Assembly (NCBI RefSeq): GCF_016801865.2
Contig: NC_068939.1
Location: forward strand, 132,155,116-132,219,115
Reading direction: 5' to 3'
Source: Culex pipiens pallens
Taxonomy: Eukaryota; Arthropoda; Insecta; Diptera; Culicidae
Length of the DNA stretch: 64,000 nucleotides
Shown: piece after piece, positions 23,877-35,148 of the stretch
Layout of the letters: each line of letters starts with the position of its first letter
How positions within the stretch are numbered: position 1 is the first letter of the stretch
Program-made: the position numbers and the translations under genes
The notes under the pieces: generated by a model
Database searches by the model: none
What the model saw: the letters and a program-made list of their open reading frames with translations, nothing else
Told to the model about the DNA's origin: nothing

Positions 23877-23900
23877 CGCCTGAAGAAACCTTCAGGCGAA
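23877..23900. repeat. LTR hairpin, 10-bp perfect stem
   Basis: TCGCCTGAAG pairs with CTTCAGGCGA around the loop AAAC and is followed by GGTTTTTTTG. The form resembles structured 5-prime regions of LTR transcripts; function is inferred only from shape. Confidence 0.85.
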
Positions 23901-24781
23901 GGTTTTTTTGTTGGCCTCTCGTCCACAGCTCCGGAAATTGCGTCGGCGTCGGCACCCACTCGCACGTGTGGGATTGTGGGTCACCACGTTACACCCGCGC
24001 CCTGCCGGTCGACACGCACTGGACTCGCGCTGAGCATCTTGCCGTCCGCCCGCGATCGAGCACACGCCGAAAGCTGTCGAGCTTGACGGCGGTCTACGGG
24101 AGAAGATCGCAGTTTACCTGCCCCGCCCACGTGGTGGAGCCACGCGGTGAACCAGCCAAGCACGACCTAACCGCAACATACCTCGCCGGCCGACGACGGC
24201 CGCTGCAAGCACACGTCGCTGAATCGTACCAGCCTGCCATCGCAGAACATCCTCGTGGTAAGTCGCACGCACTCCAGGAATACGACACGTTTGCCCCCGC
24301 CGTTCACCGGCCAGAAAAGTGATTGTGTAAAGTGAACACGTGTTAAAAGCCCTATATCGCAACACCTCGCACATCCAACGAGAACGTGGTATCAGTCCGT
24401 AGGAGGTCCTCGTTCAAAAGCCTCTGAGCAAGTGGACGCTGACCGTAGGGGAAATCCGGTCCTGTGACCGGTCGCCTGGCCTACAGCGTGCCAAGTGGAC
24501 ACTCTCTGGGTGCACTTGTCACAGTACGCCAGTGGGTTATCCGTAGGGGTCCGATAAAGCCCTGAGACATTGGAGCCCACCGACGGCAGTTCTAACATTG
24601 GCCACGTGGGGAATCTCGTTGTGATCTTCTCGACGCACCTGAACCGAGAAGATAAGTTGCTTTCGACCTGCGGCGACGCCGCTGGGAATCGGCATCTAAC
24701 GAACACCTGCCACGTGATCCTGGTCCAGACCGCGCGCCCAGCGCGGCCGAACATTGATCGCCGAACGCGGCGAGCAAATCA

Positions 24782-24912
24782 TCACCACAGCCACCTGCGG
24801 CTTGCCGAACACCGTTCGGGAAACGCAGCTAGCAGATCAGCCCGCAGCCACCTGCGGCTTGCGTCGTGAATCCCGGTGAGCAGAGCATCCCGCAGCCATC
24901 TGCGGCTACCCG
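24782..24912 (+). repeat. Three tandem CGCAGCC-A-CTGCGGCT hairpins in the LTR
   Basis: Three direct copies of an inverted motif, roughly CCGCAGCCACCTGCGGCTTG, lie at about 24784, 24842 and 24891. Each can fold into a GC-rich hairpin. Repeated hairpins near the end of an LTR could be protein-binding or packaging elements; this is inference. Confidence 0.75.
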
Positions 24913-25442
24913 AACGCGCGCTGCACCAGCTGTTCGCGCGACACGACCAGGGAGAACCGACACCATGAACTCGTGAAACAAGGTCAGATAGAAAATGCAT
25001 GCAAGTTCCCCCCAAATACTGTAACTTGAACCAAATAAACCCCATGGTACTTCTGTTCATCCCCAAGCTTGCGTTTTAACTTATTGCGCGCTAGAGAACT
25101 ATTTGGTTTCGATTATTCTTTCCGTTCTTGTTGATTTTGGGCATTTTGCCGCCTTGTTATTGATTGACTCCTTTACCTGCCCTGAGCATTGACTAGTCGG
25201 GAAGTAGCAGACCTCTCGCAGTACGGTCCCGAGACCGTACTGGCGCGTAAGCGGGAGCGTTTTCAAGGAAGGTTGAGTCTGGCCTGGGTTTTGGATTTTG
25301 CAGATGTTGAGTGTGGGAATAGGGTTTTCCAAATTCTTTTTAGTTGGTTCTTCCTTGCCTCGACTTAGCTGAAGCGCACCCACGCCCCCCCTTAACTGTT
25401 ACATAGTTTGGTTGACCATTATGTGCATTGTCCCGAAGTTTG

Positions 25443-25687
25443 CTGCCCCTGATCGCATAAATGTCCCATATGCATTTTCATCACTTTTGAGTAATTGATG
25501 CAGTTTGGTTCAAAATCGTGTGTTCTTTTTAAAGAGCCTTCAAAACCCAGTACTACTTTGTTCTAGAAATCAGTAGGAGATCCAGTTTTTTTCGCGAAAA
25601 CTTATCACGTAGCCTTTTGTGTGGGACAAACATCAAATGCGTTTTTCTCAGTTTTTGCATATGGGACATTTATGCGAACATGGGTGG
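25443..25687. mobile_element. 245-bp MITE inside S1
   Basis: CGCATAAATGTCCCATATGC near the left end is repeated, inverted, near the right end (GCATATGGGACATTTATGCG), within imperfect outer ends CTGCCCCTGAT and, inverted, CCACCCATGTT. The flanks are TTTG (25439-25442) and TTCG (25688-25691), possibly a 4-bp duplication with one change. The S2 copy runs GAAGTTTGGTTGAATTTGG without this segment and so shows the empty site. Confidence 0.8.
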
Positions 25688-26133
25688 TTCGGTTGAATTT
25701 GGTTGCTAGAGTCCCCAGTTATAATTGAAAATGTTTACGGTTGTTTAGCTCGAACCTGTGTCAAACACGTTCTGACCTGAAATCCCTTTGGCCAATTGTC
25801 GCACTTTCTTCAATTTTCAGGTTGTGTCAAGATAGCATGACAAGATTGAAACTTCTTTCATATGAAAGTGACAAAATTGCACGGATTATTTCGTTTTTTT
25901 TTAATACCTCAGGATTTAAATCGAATTGTGGGGATCAAAAGGTGAGGTATTGTGAGCTGCACATAATGGCGTTCTTAGTTCAATTTGGCCCAACATGCAC
26001 ATACGACAAGTTAGCACGACAGCGACGTATTGACACTCAAAGCCTTTGAGTCGATGGTGGAATTTGTATTAGAAAAATCTAAAAAAATGTGTGAAAAACA
26101 TGACATTCTTACAGTTAAAGTTATATTAAAGTT

Positions 26134-27485
26134 GGGTAATTCTCCGCCAACTCACACAGCAGTTGCCCCGACCCCTCTTCGATTTGCGTGAAACTTTGTC
26201 CTAAGGGGTAACTTTTGTCCCTGATCACGAATCCGAGGTCCGTTTTTTGATATCTCGTGACGGAGGGGCGGTACGACCCCTTCCATTTTTAAACATGCGA
26301 AAAAAGAGGTGTTTTTCAATAATTTGCAGCCTGAAACGGTGATGAGATAGAAATTTGGTGTCAAAGGGACTTTTATGTAAAATTAGACGCCCGATTTGAT
26401 GGCGTACTCAGAATTCCGAAAAAACGTATTTTTCATCGAAAAAAAACACTAAAAAAGTTTTAAAAATTCTCCCATTTTCCGTTACTCGACTGTAAAAAAT
26501 TTTGGAACATGTCATTTTATGGGAAATTTAATGTACTTTTCGAATCTACATTGTCCCAGAAGGGTCATTTTTTCATTTAGAACAAAATTTTTCATTTTAA
26601 AATTTCGTGTTTTTTCTAACTTTGCAGGGTTATTTTTTAGAGTGTAACAATGTTCTACAAAATTGTAGAGCAGACAATTACAAAAATTTTGATATATAAA
26701 CATAAGGGGTTTGCTTATAAACATCACGAGTTATCGCGATTTTACGAAAAAAAGTTTTGAAAAAGTTGGTCGTCATCGATCATGGCCGTTCATGGTCACC
26801 CGCGACAGACACGGACGACGAAACAAAGAGAAACGCAAAAAGTAACTTTTTCAAAACTTTTTTTCGTAAAATCGCGATAACTTGTGATGTTTATAAGCAA
26901 CCCCCATATGTCTATATATCAAAATTTTTGTAATTGTCTGCTCTACAAATTTGTAGAACATTGTTACACTCTAAAAAATAACCCTGCAAAGTTAGAAAAA
27001 ACACGAAATTTTAAAATGAAAAATTTTGTTCTAAATGAAAAAATGACCCTTCTGGGACAATGTAGATTCGAAAAGTACATTAAATTTCCCATAAAATGAC
27101 ATGTTCCAAAATTTTTTACAGTCGAGTAACGGAAAATGGGAGAATTTTTAAAACTTTTTTAGTGTTTTTTTCGATGAAAAATACGTTTTTTCGGAATTCT
27201 GAGTACGCCATCAAATCGGGCGTCTAATTTTACATAAAAGTCCCTTTGACACCAAATTTCTATCTCATCACCGTTTCAGGCTGCAAATTATTGAAAAACA
27301 CCTCTTTTTTCGCATGTTCAAAAATGGAAGGGGTCGTACCGCCCCTCCGTCACGAGATATCAAAAAACGGACCTCGGATTCGTGATCAGGGACAAAAGTT
27401 ACCCCTTAGGACAAAGTTTCACGCAAATCGAAGAGGGGTCGGGGCAACTTTTCCCGATTTCGTGTGAGTTGGTAGAGAATTACCC
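26134..27485. mobile_element. Foldback element with 4-bp TSD (1352 bp), copy 1
   Basis: The ends GGGTAATTCTCCGCCAACTC and (inverted) GGGTAATTCTCTACCAACTC begin two arms of about 640 bp (26134-26768 and 26840-27485) around a loop of about 70 bp. AGTT flanks both sides (26130-26133 and 27486-27489). A second copy of nearly identical length lies at 56422-57770 in the opposite orientation, as the loop sequence shows. Mirror-image open frames in the arms (26512-26727 with 26884-27099; 26152-26364 with 27246-27467) are by-products of the palindrome. No transposase is present. The superfamily is not assigned; 4-bp duplications occur in several. Confidence 0.9.
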
Positions 27486-27489
27486 AGTT

Positions 27490-28938
27490 GTTAAACTCGT
27501 TCCAGAAAAGTTGTTAAATATTTAAAAAGGTAATTTTTGCCTACTTTGAATTAAGATGAGGTTTAAAAAGTTATCGCTACATTATTGAATCTTTAAATAA
27601 AGAATTATAATGATTATAGTCATGGACGCATAAACCTGTGCAAGATTGACTGCCAGTTGCAATGCAAAGCTTCCTAGTATTCACCAAAAACTTGAAATTA
27701 CACCACATTTCCTGACAGGCAATTTCGAACCTGTTAGAAACCGTTCATCAATTATCAAGGAACTTTTCCAACCACCCCACATTAGAGAAGCACATCGCAA
27801 AAACTTTTCCACCGCCAATTTTGAAGCTCTCTCTCTCTCTCGCATCTCCTCAAAGCATTACCACATTCTGTGTGTGCGCGAATGTTGGCTGCTGGTACAA
27901 AACCGCTAGAATGTGTGTACAGAGGTGCAGCAGTGCACACAATACAAGCAGATCACTCTCATTGGCACTAGAGAGTTACGAAGGGTTGTGGGTAGTATCG
28001 TCAAATCATTTTTTTTTAATTTTGATCAAGGAATGAATTTACCAACTGGTTTCAAAAATTTAAAGATACTACAAAAGAAAAGTATTTTTTACAGATCGTT
28101 GATTGTTTAGAGTTTAAAATTAGTGATTTTTGTTTCCAAACTTCCCACTACCGACGTTACCACCCTATAATACTTGACGCAAAGACCCCTACACATTCTG
28201 TTGCGGTTCTAGTCATCAAGGCTGTGATGTTCGAGGATGAGGTTCAACCACGATGCATCACAGTCGTCGAAGTCAGCAATAGGGGGTGGGGGGGTGGAAA
28301 CCATATTAAGGCTCCAACTCTACCAGTAACGTAACGTCGTAAGTTCGTTGCAAACCACTCACACCCGGAGCGATAAAGCAACTCCTAAATTAAATAAAAT
28401 ATGCTGTGAACGCATTTGCATTATTCATACATTAGAACCTCCATCCTTTCGTCGTACAGTACAGTGTGGATCTCGGCTGATGTGGCTTCCCAGGCATCAC
28501 TCGGTGTGGTAATGTCTGCAACCAACCGGGAAAGTAAAAGCCCTGCTGCAGTTGACGCGTGGAGCAGGTACCAAAGTACATGGTCTTCGTGGAAAGTGGT
28601 TACTTGTTGGAATACGTGATGCAAGTTGGTTTCTAACTGCATCTACTGAAACTAAATTTTCGAAAGCCAAATCTGCGTTAGACTTTGAGAAAAATTAAAT
28701 GATGTTCAATTGCTTTACAGATTTTTTCAAATAGTCATTTAAGGTGAATTATTTTCATTTGAGGTACAAAAAGAGCACATAATTGTATCCTATTTACTTG
28801 GTTCAGACTTAAGCCAACATAATTATGCCAACATGCTTCAAGTTTTTTTCAGCCATCTATCTATCCAGAATCTATCCATAAGATTTACATTCGTAGAATG
28901 ACCAACATCGTCGTGTGAGAAAAGTTAGGATTTGGGGG
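27490..28938. other. Unique sequence, no supported gene
   Basis: Mixed composition. Open frames at 27646-27909 and 28416-28619 lack domains. No transposon ends were recognised. Confidence 0.4.
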
Positions 28939-29755
28939 TTCCAGGTAGAGCGTCCAATTTCCCGGGATTTCCCGAAAAAAATATTTTCCGTTTCCCTGGA
29001 AATTTTTAATTATCCCGGGAATTCCCGAAATTCAAGCGGAAGTATACATTTTCTTAACTTTTAGACACTTTTTTTATTTACAAAAAAAATGAAGGAATTC
29101 AATTTTATTTTATTTCATTCAATTTACTGTTCTTATTGAACTTCGTCAGACCGTCTTAAAAATTTCATGTCAAGGTTTATTCCAGATGATATAATTTTCT
29201 GAACCATCCACAACTGGGAATAGAGTTTGGTTATTTGTTGGACAACAAAAATTTCGAAAGTTCGTTCTACCAAAGTCATTTATTAGCCTGAATCATTGAA
29301 AAATCTTAAAAAAAAGATGCAGGTGGTTATGTTACACATGACCAGTATGACAAAGAACTTTGTAAGTTGATTGTTGCAATTTTCGATTAGAATGTCCGGT
29401 CCAAATTTCCCCCTTATAATAACCGTCCTATCGAACTAAGGGGACGGAAATTGCAAGTGGAGCTGAAATAGAAATCGAAGTGTAATCAATTTACTTTCCT
29501 TCACCACTCGAAAGTTAACAAGATGCGGGAATGTTTTTGCAAGGCTGTTGCAAGCAATCGGCGGCAGTAAAGGAAATTTGAACAGCAGACATTAAAAGCT
29601 ACCCTTTACAGGGCTCTTAATGATTACGATATAGTTATTATAAATTTCCAGAAACAGATTTTCGCAGTGGCACAAAAAAATGTGCATCGCAGTAATCTAT
29701 TTATTACTTCCTGCCTATTAAGCAATATATTTTAACTGCTTAATTTCAGATAATG

Positions 29756-31712
29756 GCCAAATGCAACTTTTTATGTCCATTATCAAAAACCATGAAGTTT
29801 GATACCCATATTGCCCCAACTCTTACGGTCCGGCAAATGTCCCCCCATCGGAACATCCGCGGGGCCTCCGGCCACTCCGGATTGTGGCCACTACTGCCGA
29901 AATGTCAAATTTCATGTCCAGTATCAAAAATCATAAAGTTTGATACCCATATTGCCCCAACTCTTACGGTCCGGCAAATGTCCCCCAGCGGAACATCCGC
30001 GGGGCCTCCGGCCACTCCGGATTGGGGCCACTACTGCCGAAATGTCAAATTTCATGTCCGGTATCAAAAACCATAAAGTTTGATACCCATATTGCCCCAA
30101 CTCTTACGGTCCGGCAAATGTCCCCCCATCGGAACATCCGCGGGGCCTCCGGCCACTCCGGATTGAAGCCACTACTGCCGAAATGTCAAATTTCATGTCC
30201 AGTATCAAAAATCATAAAGTTTGATACCCATATTGCCCCAACTCTTACGGTCCGGCAAATGTCCCCCCATCGGAACATCCGCGGGGCCTCCGGCCACTCC
30301 AGATTGGGGCCACTACTGCCGAAATGTCAAATTTCATGTCCGGTATCAAAAACCATAAAGTTTGATACCCATATTGCCCCAACTCTTACGATTCGGCAAA
30401 TGTCCCCCCATCGGAACATCCGCGGGGCCTCCGGCCACTCCAGATTGAGGCCACTACTGCCGAAATGTCAAATTTCATGTCCAGTATCAAAAATCATAAA
30501 GTTTGATACCCATATTGCCCCAACTCTTACGGTCCGGCAAATGTCCCCCCATCGGAACATCCGCGGGGCCTCCGGCCACTCCAGATTGAGGCCACTACTG
30601 CCGAAATGTCAAATTTCATGTCCAGTATCAAAAATCATAAAGTTTGATACCCATATTGCCCCAACTCTTACGGTCCGGCAAATGTCCCCCCATCGGAACA
30701 TCCGCGGGGCCTCCGGCCACTCCGGATTGTGGCCACTACTGCCGAAATGTCAAATTTCATGTCCAGTATCAAAAATCATAAAGTTTGATACCCATATTGC
30801 CCCAACTCTTACGGTCCGGCAAATGTCCCCCCAGCGGAACATCCGCGGGGCCTCCGGCCACTCCGGATTGGGGCCACTACTGCCGAAATGTCAAATTTCA
30901 TGTCCGGTATCAAAAACCATAAAGTTTGATACCCATATTGCCCCAACTCTTACGGTTCGGCAAATGTCCCCCCATCGGAACATCCGCGAGGCCTCCGGCC
31001 ACTCCGGATTGTGGCCACTACTGCCGAAATGTCAAATTTCATGTCCAGTATCAAAAACCATAAAGTTTGATACCCATATTGCCCCAACTCTTACGGTCCG
31101 GCAAATGTCCCCCCATCGGAACATCCGCGGGGCCTCCGGCCACTCCGGATTGAAGCCACTACTGCCGAAATGTCAAATTTCATGTCCAGTATCAAAAATC
31201 ATAAAGTTTGATACCCATATTGCCCCAACTCTTACGGTCCGGCAAATGTCCCCCCATCGGAACATCCGCGGGGCCTCCGGCCACTCCGGATTGGGGCCAC
31301 TACTGCCGAAATGTCAAATTTCATGTCCGGTATCAAAAACCATAAAGTTTGATACCCATATTGCCCCAACTCTTACGATTCGGCAAATGTCCCCCCATCG
31401 GAACATCCGCGGGGCCTCCGGCCACTCCAGATTGAGGCCACTACTGCCGAAATGTCAAATTTCATGTCCAGTATCAAAAATCATAAAGTTTGATACCCAT
31501 ATTGCCCCAACTCTTACGGTCCGGCAAATGTCCCCCCATCGGAACATCCGCGGGGCCTCCGGCCACTCCAGATTGAGGCCACTACTGCCGAAATGTCAAA
31601 TTTCATGTCCAGTATCAAAAATCATAAAGTTTGATACCCATATTGCCCCAACTCTTACGGTCCGGCAAATGTCCCCCCATCGGAACACCCGCGGGGCCTC
31701 CGGCCACTCCAG
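29756..31712 (+). repeat. 141-bp minisatellite, about 14 units
   Basis: Units are 141 bp (one at least is 140 bp) and contain GATACCCATATTGCCCCAAC, CGGAACATCCGCGGGGCC and CCACTACTGCCGAAATGTCA. They differ at a few diagnostic sites (CCAGTATC or CCGGTATC; GGTCCGG or GATTCGG; GATTG followed by GGG, TGG, AGG or AAG). Blocks of units share the same order of variants. 141 is 47 codons, so a stop-free frame stays open through the array and gives a 571-codon frame (30022-31737) of a 47-residue repeat. There is no evidence of translation, and the frame opens and closes at array edges. Confidence 0.97.
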
Positions 31713-31729
31713 TCCAGGTGGTGGCCAGT

Positions 31730-32690
31730 TCCAATGATCGACTCCCGCGACTTGCATGTCTTAGCTGGTCCTTGCCTCCAAGCCATCTGCTCCCGGACCT
31801 TCAGGCCGTCTGCTACCGGGCCACCAGGCCATCTGCTTCTGATGTGTTCTCGTCGACGTCCAGCAATGGAATGAATTTTCGGGACCGACCGAGCCGAGTT
31901 TTGTTGGCTCGTCGACGATCCGAAAATTATGAGGTGAAGTGGGGGTGATTTTAGATACATCAATCTCACGTCTCTCGATTGACTGATTGGGAAACGTTCA
32001 TTCATCCAACCAGCGTGCACCAAAAAGAGGGGAAATTTGCCGAGAGGGGAATTCGTCACGTAACGTTTTCGCTTCGCGAAAATTTTGGATTGACACCACG
32101 TATAGAAACCTTAGGACAAAGTTCTTTGTCAAAAAACTACTTTTTATTATATCAAGGGTACCCAAAAATGCTAACATCAAAAACATGCTCCTAATATTTG
32201 AAAACTTTGAATTGTCATTGCATAATATGGTAAGATTCTGATGTAAATTTCATGCTTATCTTTTATTAATGGGCTGAAACCAGTAAGATTTGTCCCGAAA
32301 AACAAATATTTGCCGGGATGAAATTTATTTTATCATATTCTCTCAAACTGGTCACAGAGACAAATTGGAAAGCAATTTTATGGTTTTTGAGAATGAATTT
32401 ATTTTACTCACTATTTAAATACTGTGATTAAAAAATAAAACCTTCTCCTTTGCAAAAAAAACTTATCGTCACTTTTTTTAAATATTTTGTGCGAGTTGAA
32501 AGACAGCTTACCAATTAAAGCTAAGCAAATTATATATTCTCTTGAAGTTGAATGGTTTTTTTCAAGCAGTCAATGCATTAATTGATCCTCACGCTTATTT
32601 TTATCATTTAATTTACTATTCTATACAATTTTTATTGCAAAATGTTAATAATATTAATCAAAACCAGGATTAGAACAGTTTTCGAAGAAT
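31730..32690. other. Non-repeated interior of the hAT-like element
   Basis: The first 350 bp are GC-rich and the rest AT-rich. No gene is supported; frames at 31631-31948 and minus 31655-32059 overlap the array edge and lack domains. Confidence 0.4.
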
Positions 32691-32929
32691 TTCAAATGTT
32701 CCAAGAATTCCCGAGATTTCCTGGGAAATTCGTTGAAAATAGCCTGTTTTCCAGGAATTTTGTAACCCCGGGAAATTGGACGTTCTAGTTCCAGGTTTGA
32801 AAAACAAAGTTTAACAACAAAAAAAAAATTGGTCAGAATATTTTTTTTCGAAAATGTTAACTTTTCAATTTAGGGGAACCTTTTTTGTAACAAAAACTTG
32901 TTTGTTGGTGTAAATATTGAAGTTGTTAT

Positions 32930-33030
32930 GGGACCATCCATAAACCACGTGGACACTTTTTTGAAAATCTCGAACCCCCCCCCCCCCCCCATAATAATAG
33001 TTGAAAACTAGGATTTTTGTTACATTTATA
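32930..33030 (+). mobile_element. Partial MITE related to 43871-44034
   Basis: GGGACCATCCATAAACCACG, followed by TGGACA and a TTTTGAAAATC stretch, matches the left end of the complete MITE at 43871-44034. A C16 run at 32975-32990 follows. The right terminal repeat is missing, so the copy is truncated or eroded. Confidence 0.6.
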
Positions 33031-33344
33031 GATAGAGGGGGGAGGCGAGTTTTAGAAATTTGTTCTGTAATTTTTGTCTGAGATAAAAAAAAGTCCTGTG
33101 AAGTGTGTGATGAAAAAGCCTTTTTCAAGAATCTCGAAAAATCACCAAATCAATTTCAATTTTACGTCATTTCCGCAATTAAATCTAGCCATGTGCTCTC
33201 AAACGCGCGCAAGCTAGCGATAGTCGCTTGGAAGACGTGCTCTCGCGTAGAAATATTAACCGAGATTCCAATATCCAAAACCATACTGATCAAACTCTCA
33301 TGGTCACCTTATCTTTCGGAGTTGTGGTTGATCCCTATTTTAAA

Positions 33345-33472
33345 GTACAGTATCAAAAACCAAAAAGTTTGAATATATCCCTCTAACGGAACATTCTTGA
33401 GGGCACCGGTAATTTCAGTATGCGGCCAAATCTGTCAAAAAGTCAATTTTATTGTCCAGTATCAATCAAGGT
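33345..33472 (+). repeat. Diverged solitary relative of the 141-bp unit
   Basis: AGTATCAAAAACCA-AAAGTTTGA, CGGAACATTC, GCGGCCA and TGTCCAGTATCAA occur in the same order and spacing as in the 141-bp minisatellite, with many substitutions. It lies about 560 bp outside the hAT-like element that carries the array. A still weaker unit may precede it from about 33256. Confidence 0.65.
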
Positions 33473-33480
33473 GAAATATT

Positions 33481-34672
33481 GTACAAACCCAATTCACAGA
33501 CAAACAGATGTTAGGTTTTTTAAATACATTAATCAACAATTTAACGGTCAATTTGAAAGATTCACAACTCACCACGGCATATTTAAACTCACCACAGCAG
33601 GTCCTGATTGCAGGACAATGTTCTTTATCATAACCATAAGCAGTCAATCATATTGAAAAACATGAAATAAATTATGTCAAGGGTTTACCAAAAGTTCTTG
33701 TTTTTTATTGTTTGATTCCTTGTTCACATTTCGACAGAATACTAGTCTTTGAGACATTTAAATTTATCATTAATTTTTTCAACATTTCTTGATTTGAAAT
33801 TTTTCAAAAGTTCTTCGAACAAACTTTTATTTTGGTTCACCCCATTCCAGCATTAGACTTGCGAAACTTTCTGAAAATGCATTCTGCAACCAACCAACTA
33901 CAAGCAAAAGAAGAAGACCAAAATTTGAAACCAACATCGTCGTCTTTTTCGTACCCGCACCGTTCTTAGTATAGGTTGTTGGTTAGTCCCACATAAGAAG
34001 GTTGCTGGCTGGGGCGGCTGCTGGTTTCTGTTCTGTTGCGGTACCACAGTGACGTGCCAGGGGCTGTGGGGGTGAGGGTAACATGAACCCCACCGAGAAA
34101 GACTTTCTCGGAATTTGTGAAAAACACACATGGCCAAGTTTCTGGAACCGACGTCGACCGTCGACGGGGCTCTGCCAGTTTTGGGCACTGGCTGGCTCGG
34201 GTTGTGGGGGGAAATTGAAAGAGCTAAAGAGCTTGATGAATAATTAAGCAAGTTTCGTTTCCCCGGGAACGCGGCAAATACATCACATGTATGTGCGTTG
34301 AACAGCGGCAGCGCAGTTTGCAGGCAAGTTGACGCCTTTCCTTGAGGGCGTTCGTGGCAAGTTCTGGAACAGCTTCAGCTTCAGTGGAGCAAGTTTTCCA
34401 TATATTTGCAATGATGATGACGAGCGAACGGAAGACCGGTTGGGTTATTTGGCTACTTTGAGGCGTTGCAAGTTGGAACTTAACTGTGGGGATTCTGAAG
34501 GGGAAAAAACGATGACTAAACTTGCAGCAACTCTTCATAATTAATCAAATAGTGACTGCGCAGAATGAAAATTGATTGCAAACCCAAGACGGCGTTTGGA
34601 TAAAATCAAGCTGATTTTGTCAAATTTCTTTTTAAAAAATCCTGTTTACTGGGGCTTCTGAAGATTTGCCCA
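33481..34672. other. Unique sequence, no supported gene
   Basis: The part from 33890 to 34540 is GC-rich and free of recognised repeats. Frames at minus 33898-34251 and minus 34224-34538 lack domains. Confidence 0.4.
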
Positions 34673-34676
34673 TTAA

Positions 34677-35148
34677 CACTGGAACGCCCAACGCATGTCC
34701 AACTTACACGGACGCCCAAGCCTCCCAAAAAAGGTGGAACGGTAACTTCAACTCGCTAGTTCTCGGGCATTACTCAACCAATCGAGACGATTCTTGTTTC
34801 CAGTGATTTGTAAGAATGTCCAGATGATCCTAAAATTTTGCAGAACTTGATTTGAACAAATCTGAAATTTCTGCAACCGAAAACAGCGTTCCACCTTTTT
34901 TAAAAAGACTGCCTCCGCGGAATTTTTGGCGAATTTTTTTTTACACGCGGAAAAAAAAGTTGGAACGATGTTTTTGTTCGCAAAAATTACAGATTTGACC
35001 AAATTAAGTTCTGCAAAGTTCTAGAATCATCTAGACATCCTAACTAATCACTGGAAAGAAGAATCATCTTGATTGGTTGAGTTATACCCGAGAACCATTG
35101 AGTTGAAGTTACCGTTCCAACTTTTTCGGAGCCTTGGGCGTTGGAATG
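34677..35148. mobile_element. Palindromic TTAA-duplicating MITE (472 bp)
   Basis: The left end CACTGGAACGCCCAA and the inverted right end CATTCCAACGCCCAA begin two long arms, each with GGAACGGTAACTTCAACTC, ACTCAACCAATC and TTTCCAGTGATT. TTAA flanks both sides (34673-34676 and 35149-35152), the target of piggyBac-type and related transposases. The left arm has an extra stretch of about 30 bp near 34690-34720. No coding capacity. Confidence 0.85.

Larger units (their letters stand above)
23281..25403 (+). mobile_element. Solo LTR (2123 bp, 4-bp TSD TAGT)
   Basis: The segment begins TGTAACCTCC and ends CTGTTACA, so it has the TG...CA form with 6-bp terminal inverse TGTAAC/GTTACA. TAGT is duplicated at 23277-23280 and 25404-25407. 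The sister element S2 reads AATAACAAACACATTATGTG straight into TGGTTGATCATTCTGTGCAT, which shows the empty state. An AATAAA signal at about 25034 puts the element on the plus strand. No gag, protease or polymerase frame follows, so recombination between two LTRs probably left a solo copy. The GC-rich interior carries several hairpins and a 152-codon open frame (23864-24322) that is probably fortuitous. Gypsy or BEL/Pao are both possible. Confidence 0.8.
23186..26027. mobile_element. DNA element S, copy S1, with nested insertions (4-bp TSD TATT)
   Basis: The left end CGACGCCGTCGTGCTTACTT is matched, inverted, by the right end AGTTAGCACGACAGCGACG, over about 30 bp. TATT flanks both ends (23182-23185 and 26028-26031). 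After removing the nested LTR and MITE the core is about 466 bp, close to S2 (434 bp at 50811-51244). S2 shares the interior words AATAACAAACA, GTGCAT-GTCC-GAAGTTTG and CTGACCTGAAATCCCTTTGG. No transposase is present. Four-base duplications occur in more than one DNA-transposon superfamily, so the class is left open. Confidence 0.85.
28947..32787. mobile_element. hAT-like element carrying a 141-bp minisatellite (3841 bp)
   Basis: The left end TAGAGCGTCCAATTTCCCGG and the inverted right end TAGAACGTCCAATTTCCCGG differ at one position, and GTTCCAGG is duplicated at 28939-28946 and 32788-32795. The 8-bp duplication and YARNG-type start fit hAT. Subterminal regions on both sides are rich in TTCCCGGG/GGAATTCC motifs, as expected for transposase-binding subterminal repeats. 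No transposase frame is present. The interior holds fourteen 141-bp units (29756-31712) and a GC-richer unique part (31730-32100). A weaker relative may start at 51812. Confidence 0.88.

Noticed and set aside
23864..24322. 152-codon frame as a retroviral-type gene
   Set aside because: It lies inside the LTR, where proteins are not usually encoded, and shows no gag, protease or other recognised motif.
29756..31712. CRISPR-like array
   Set aside because: Units are directly adjacent with no unique spacers, and the context is eukaryotic.
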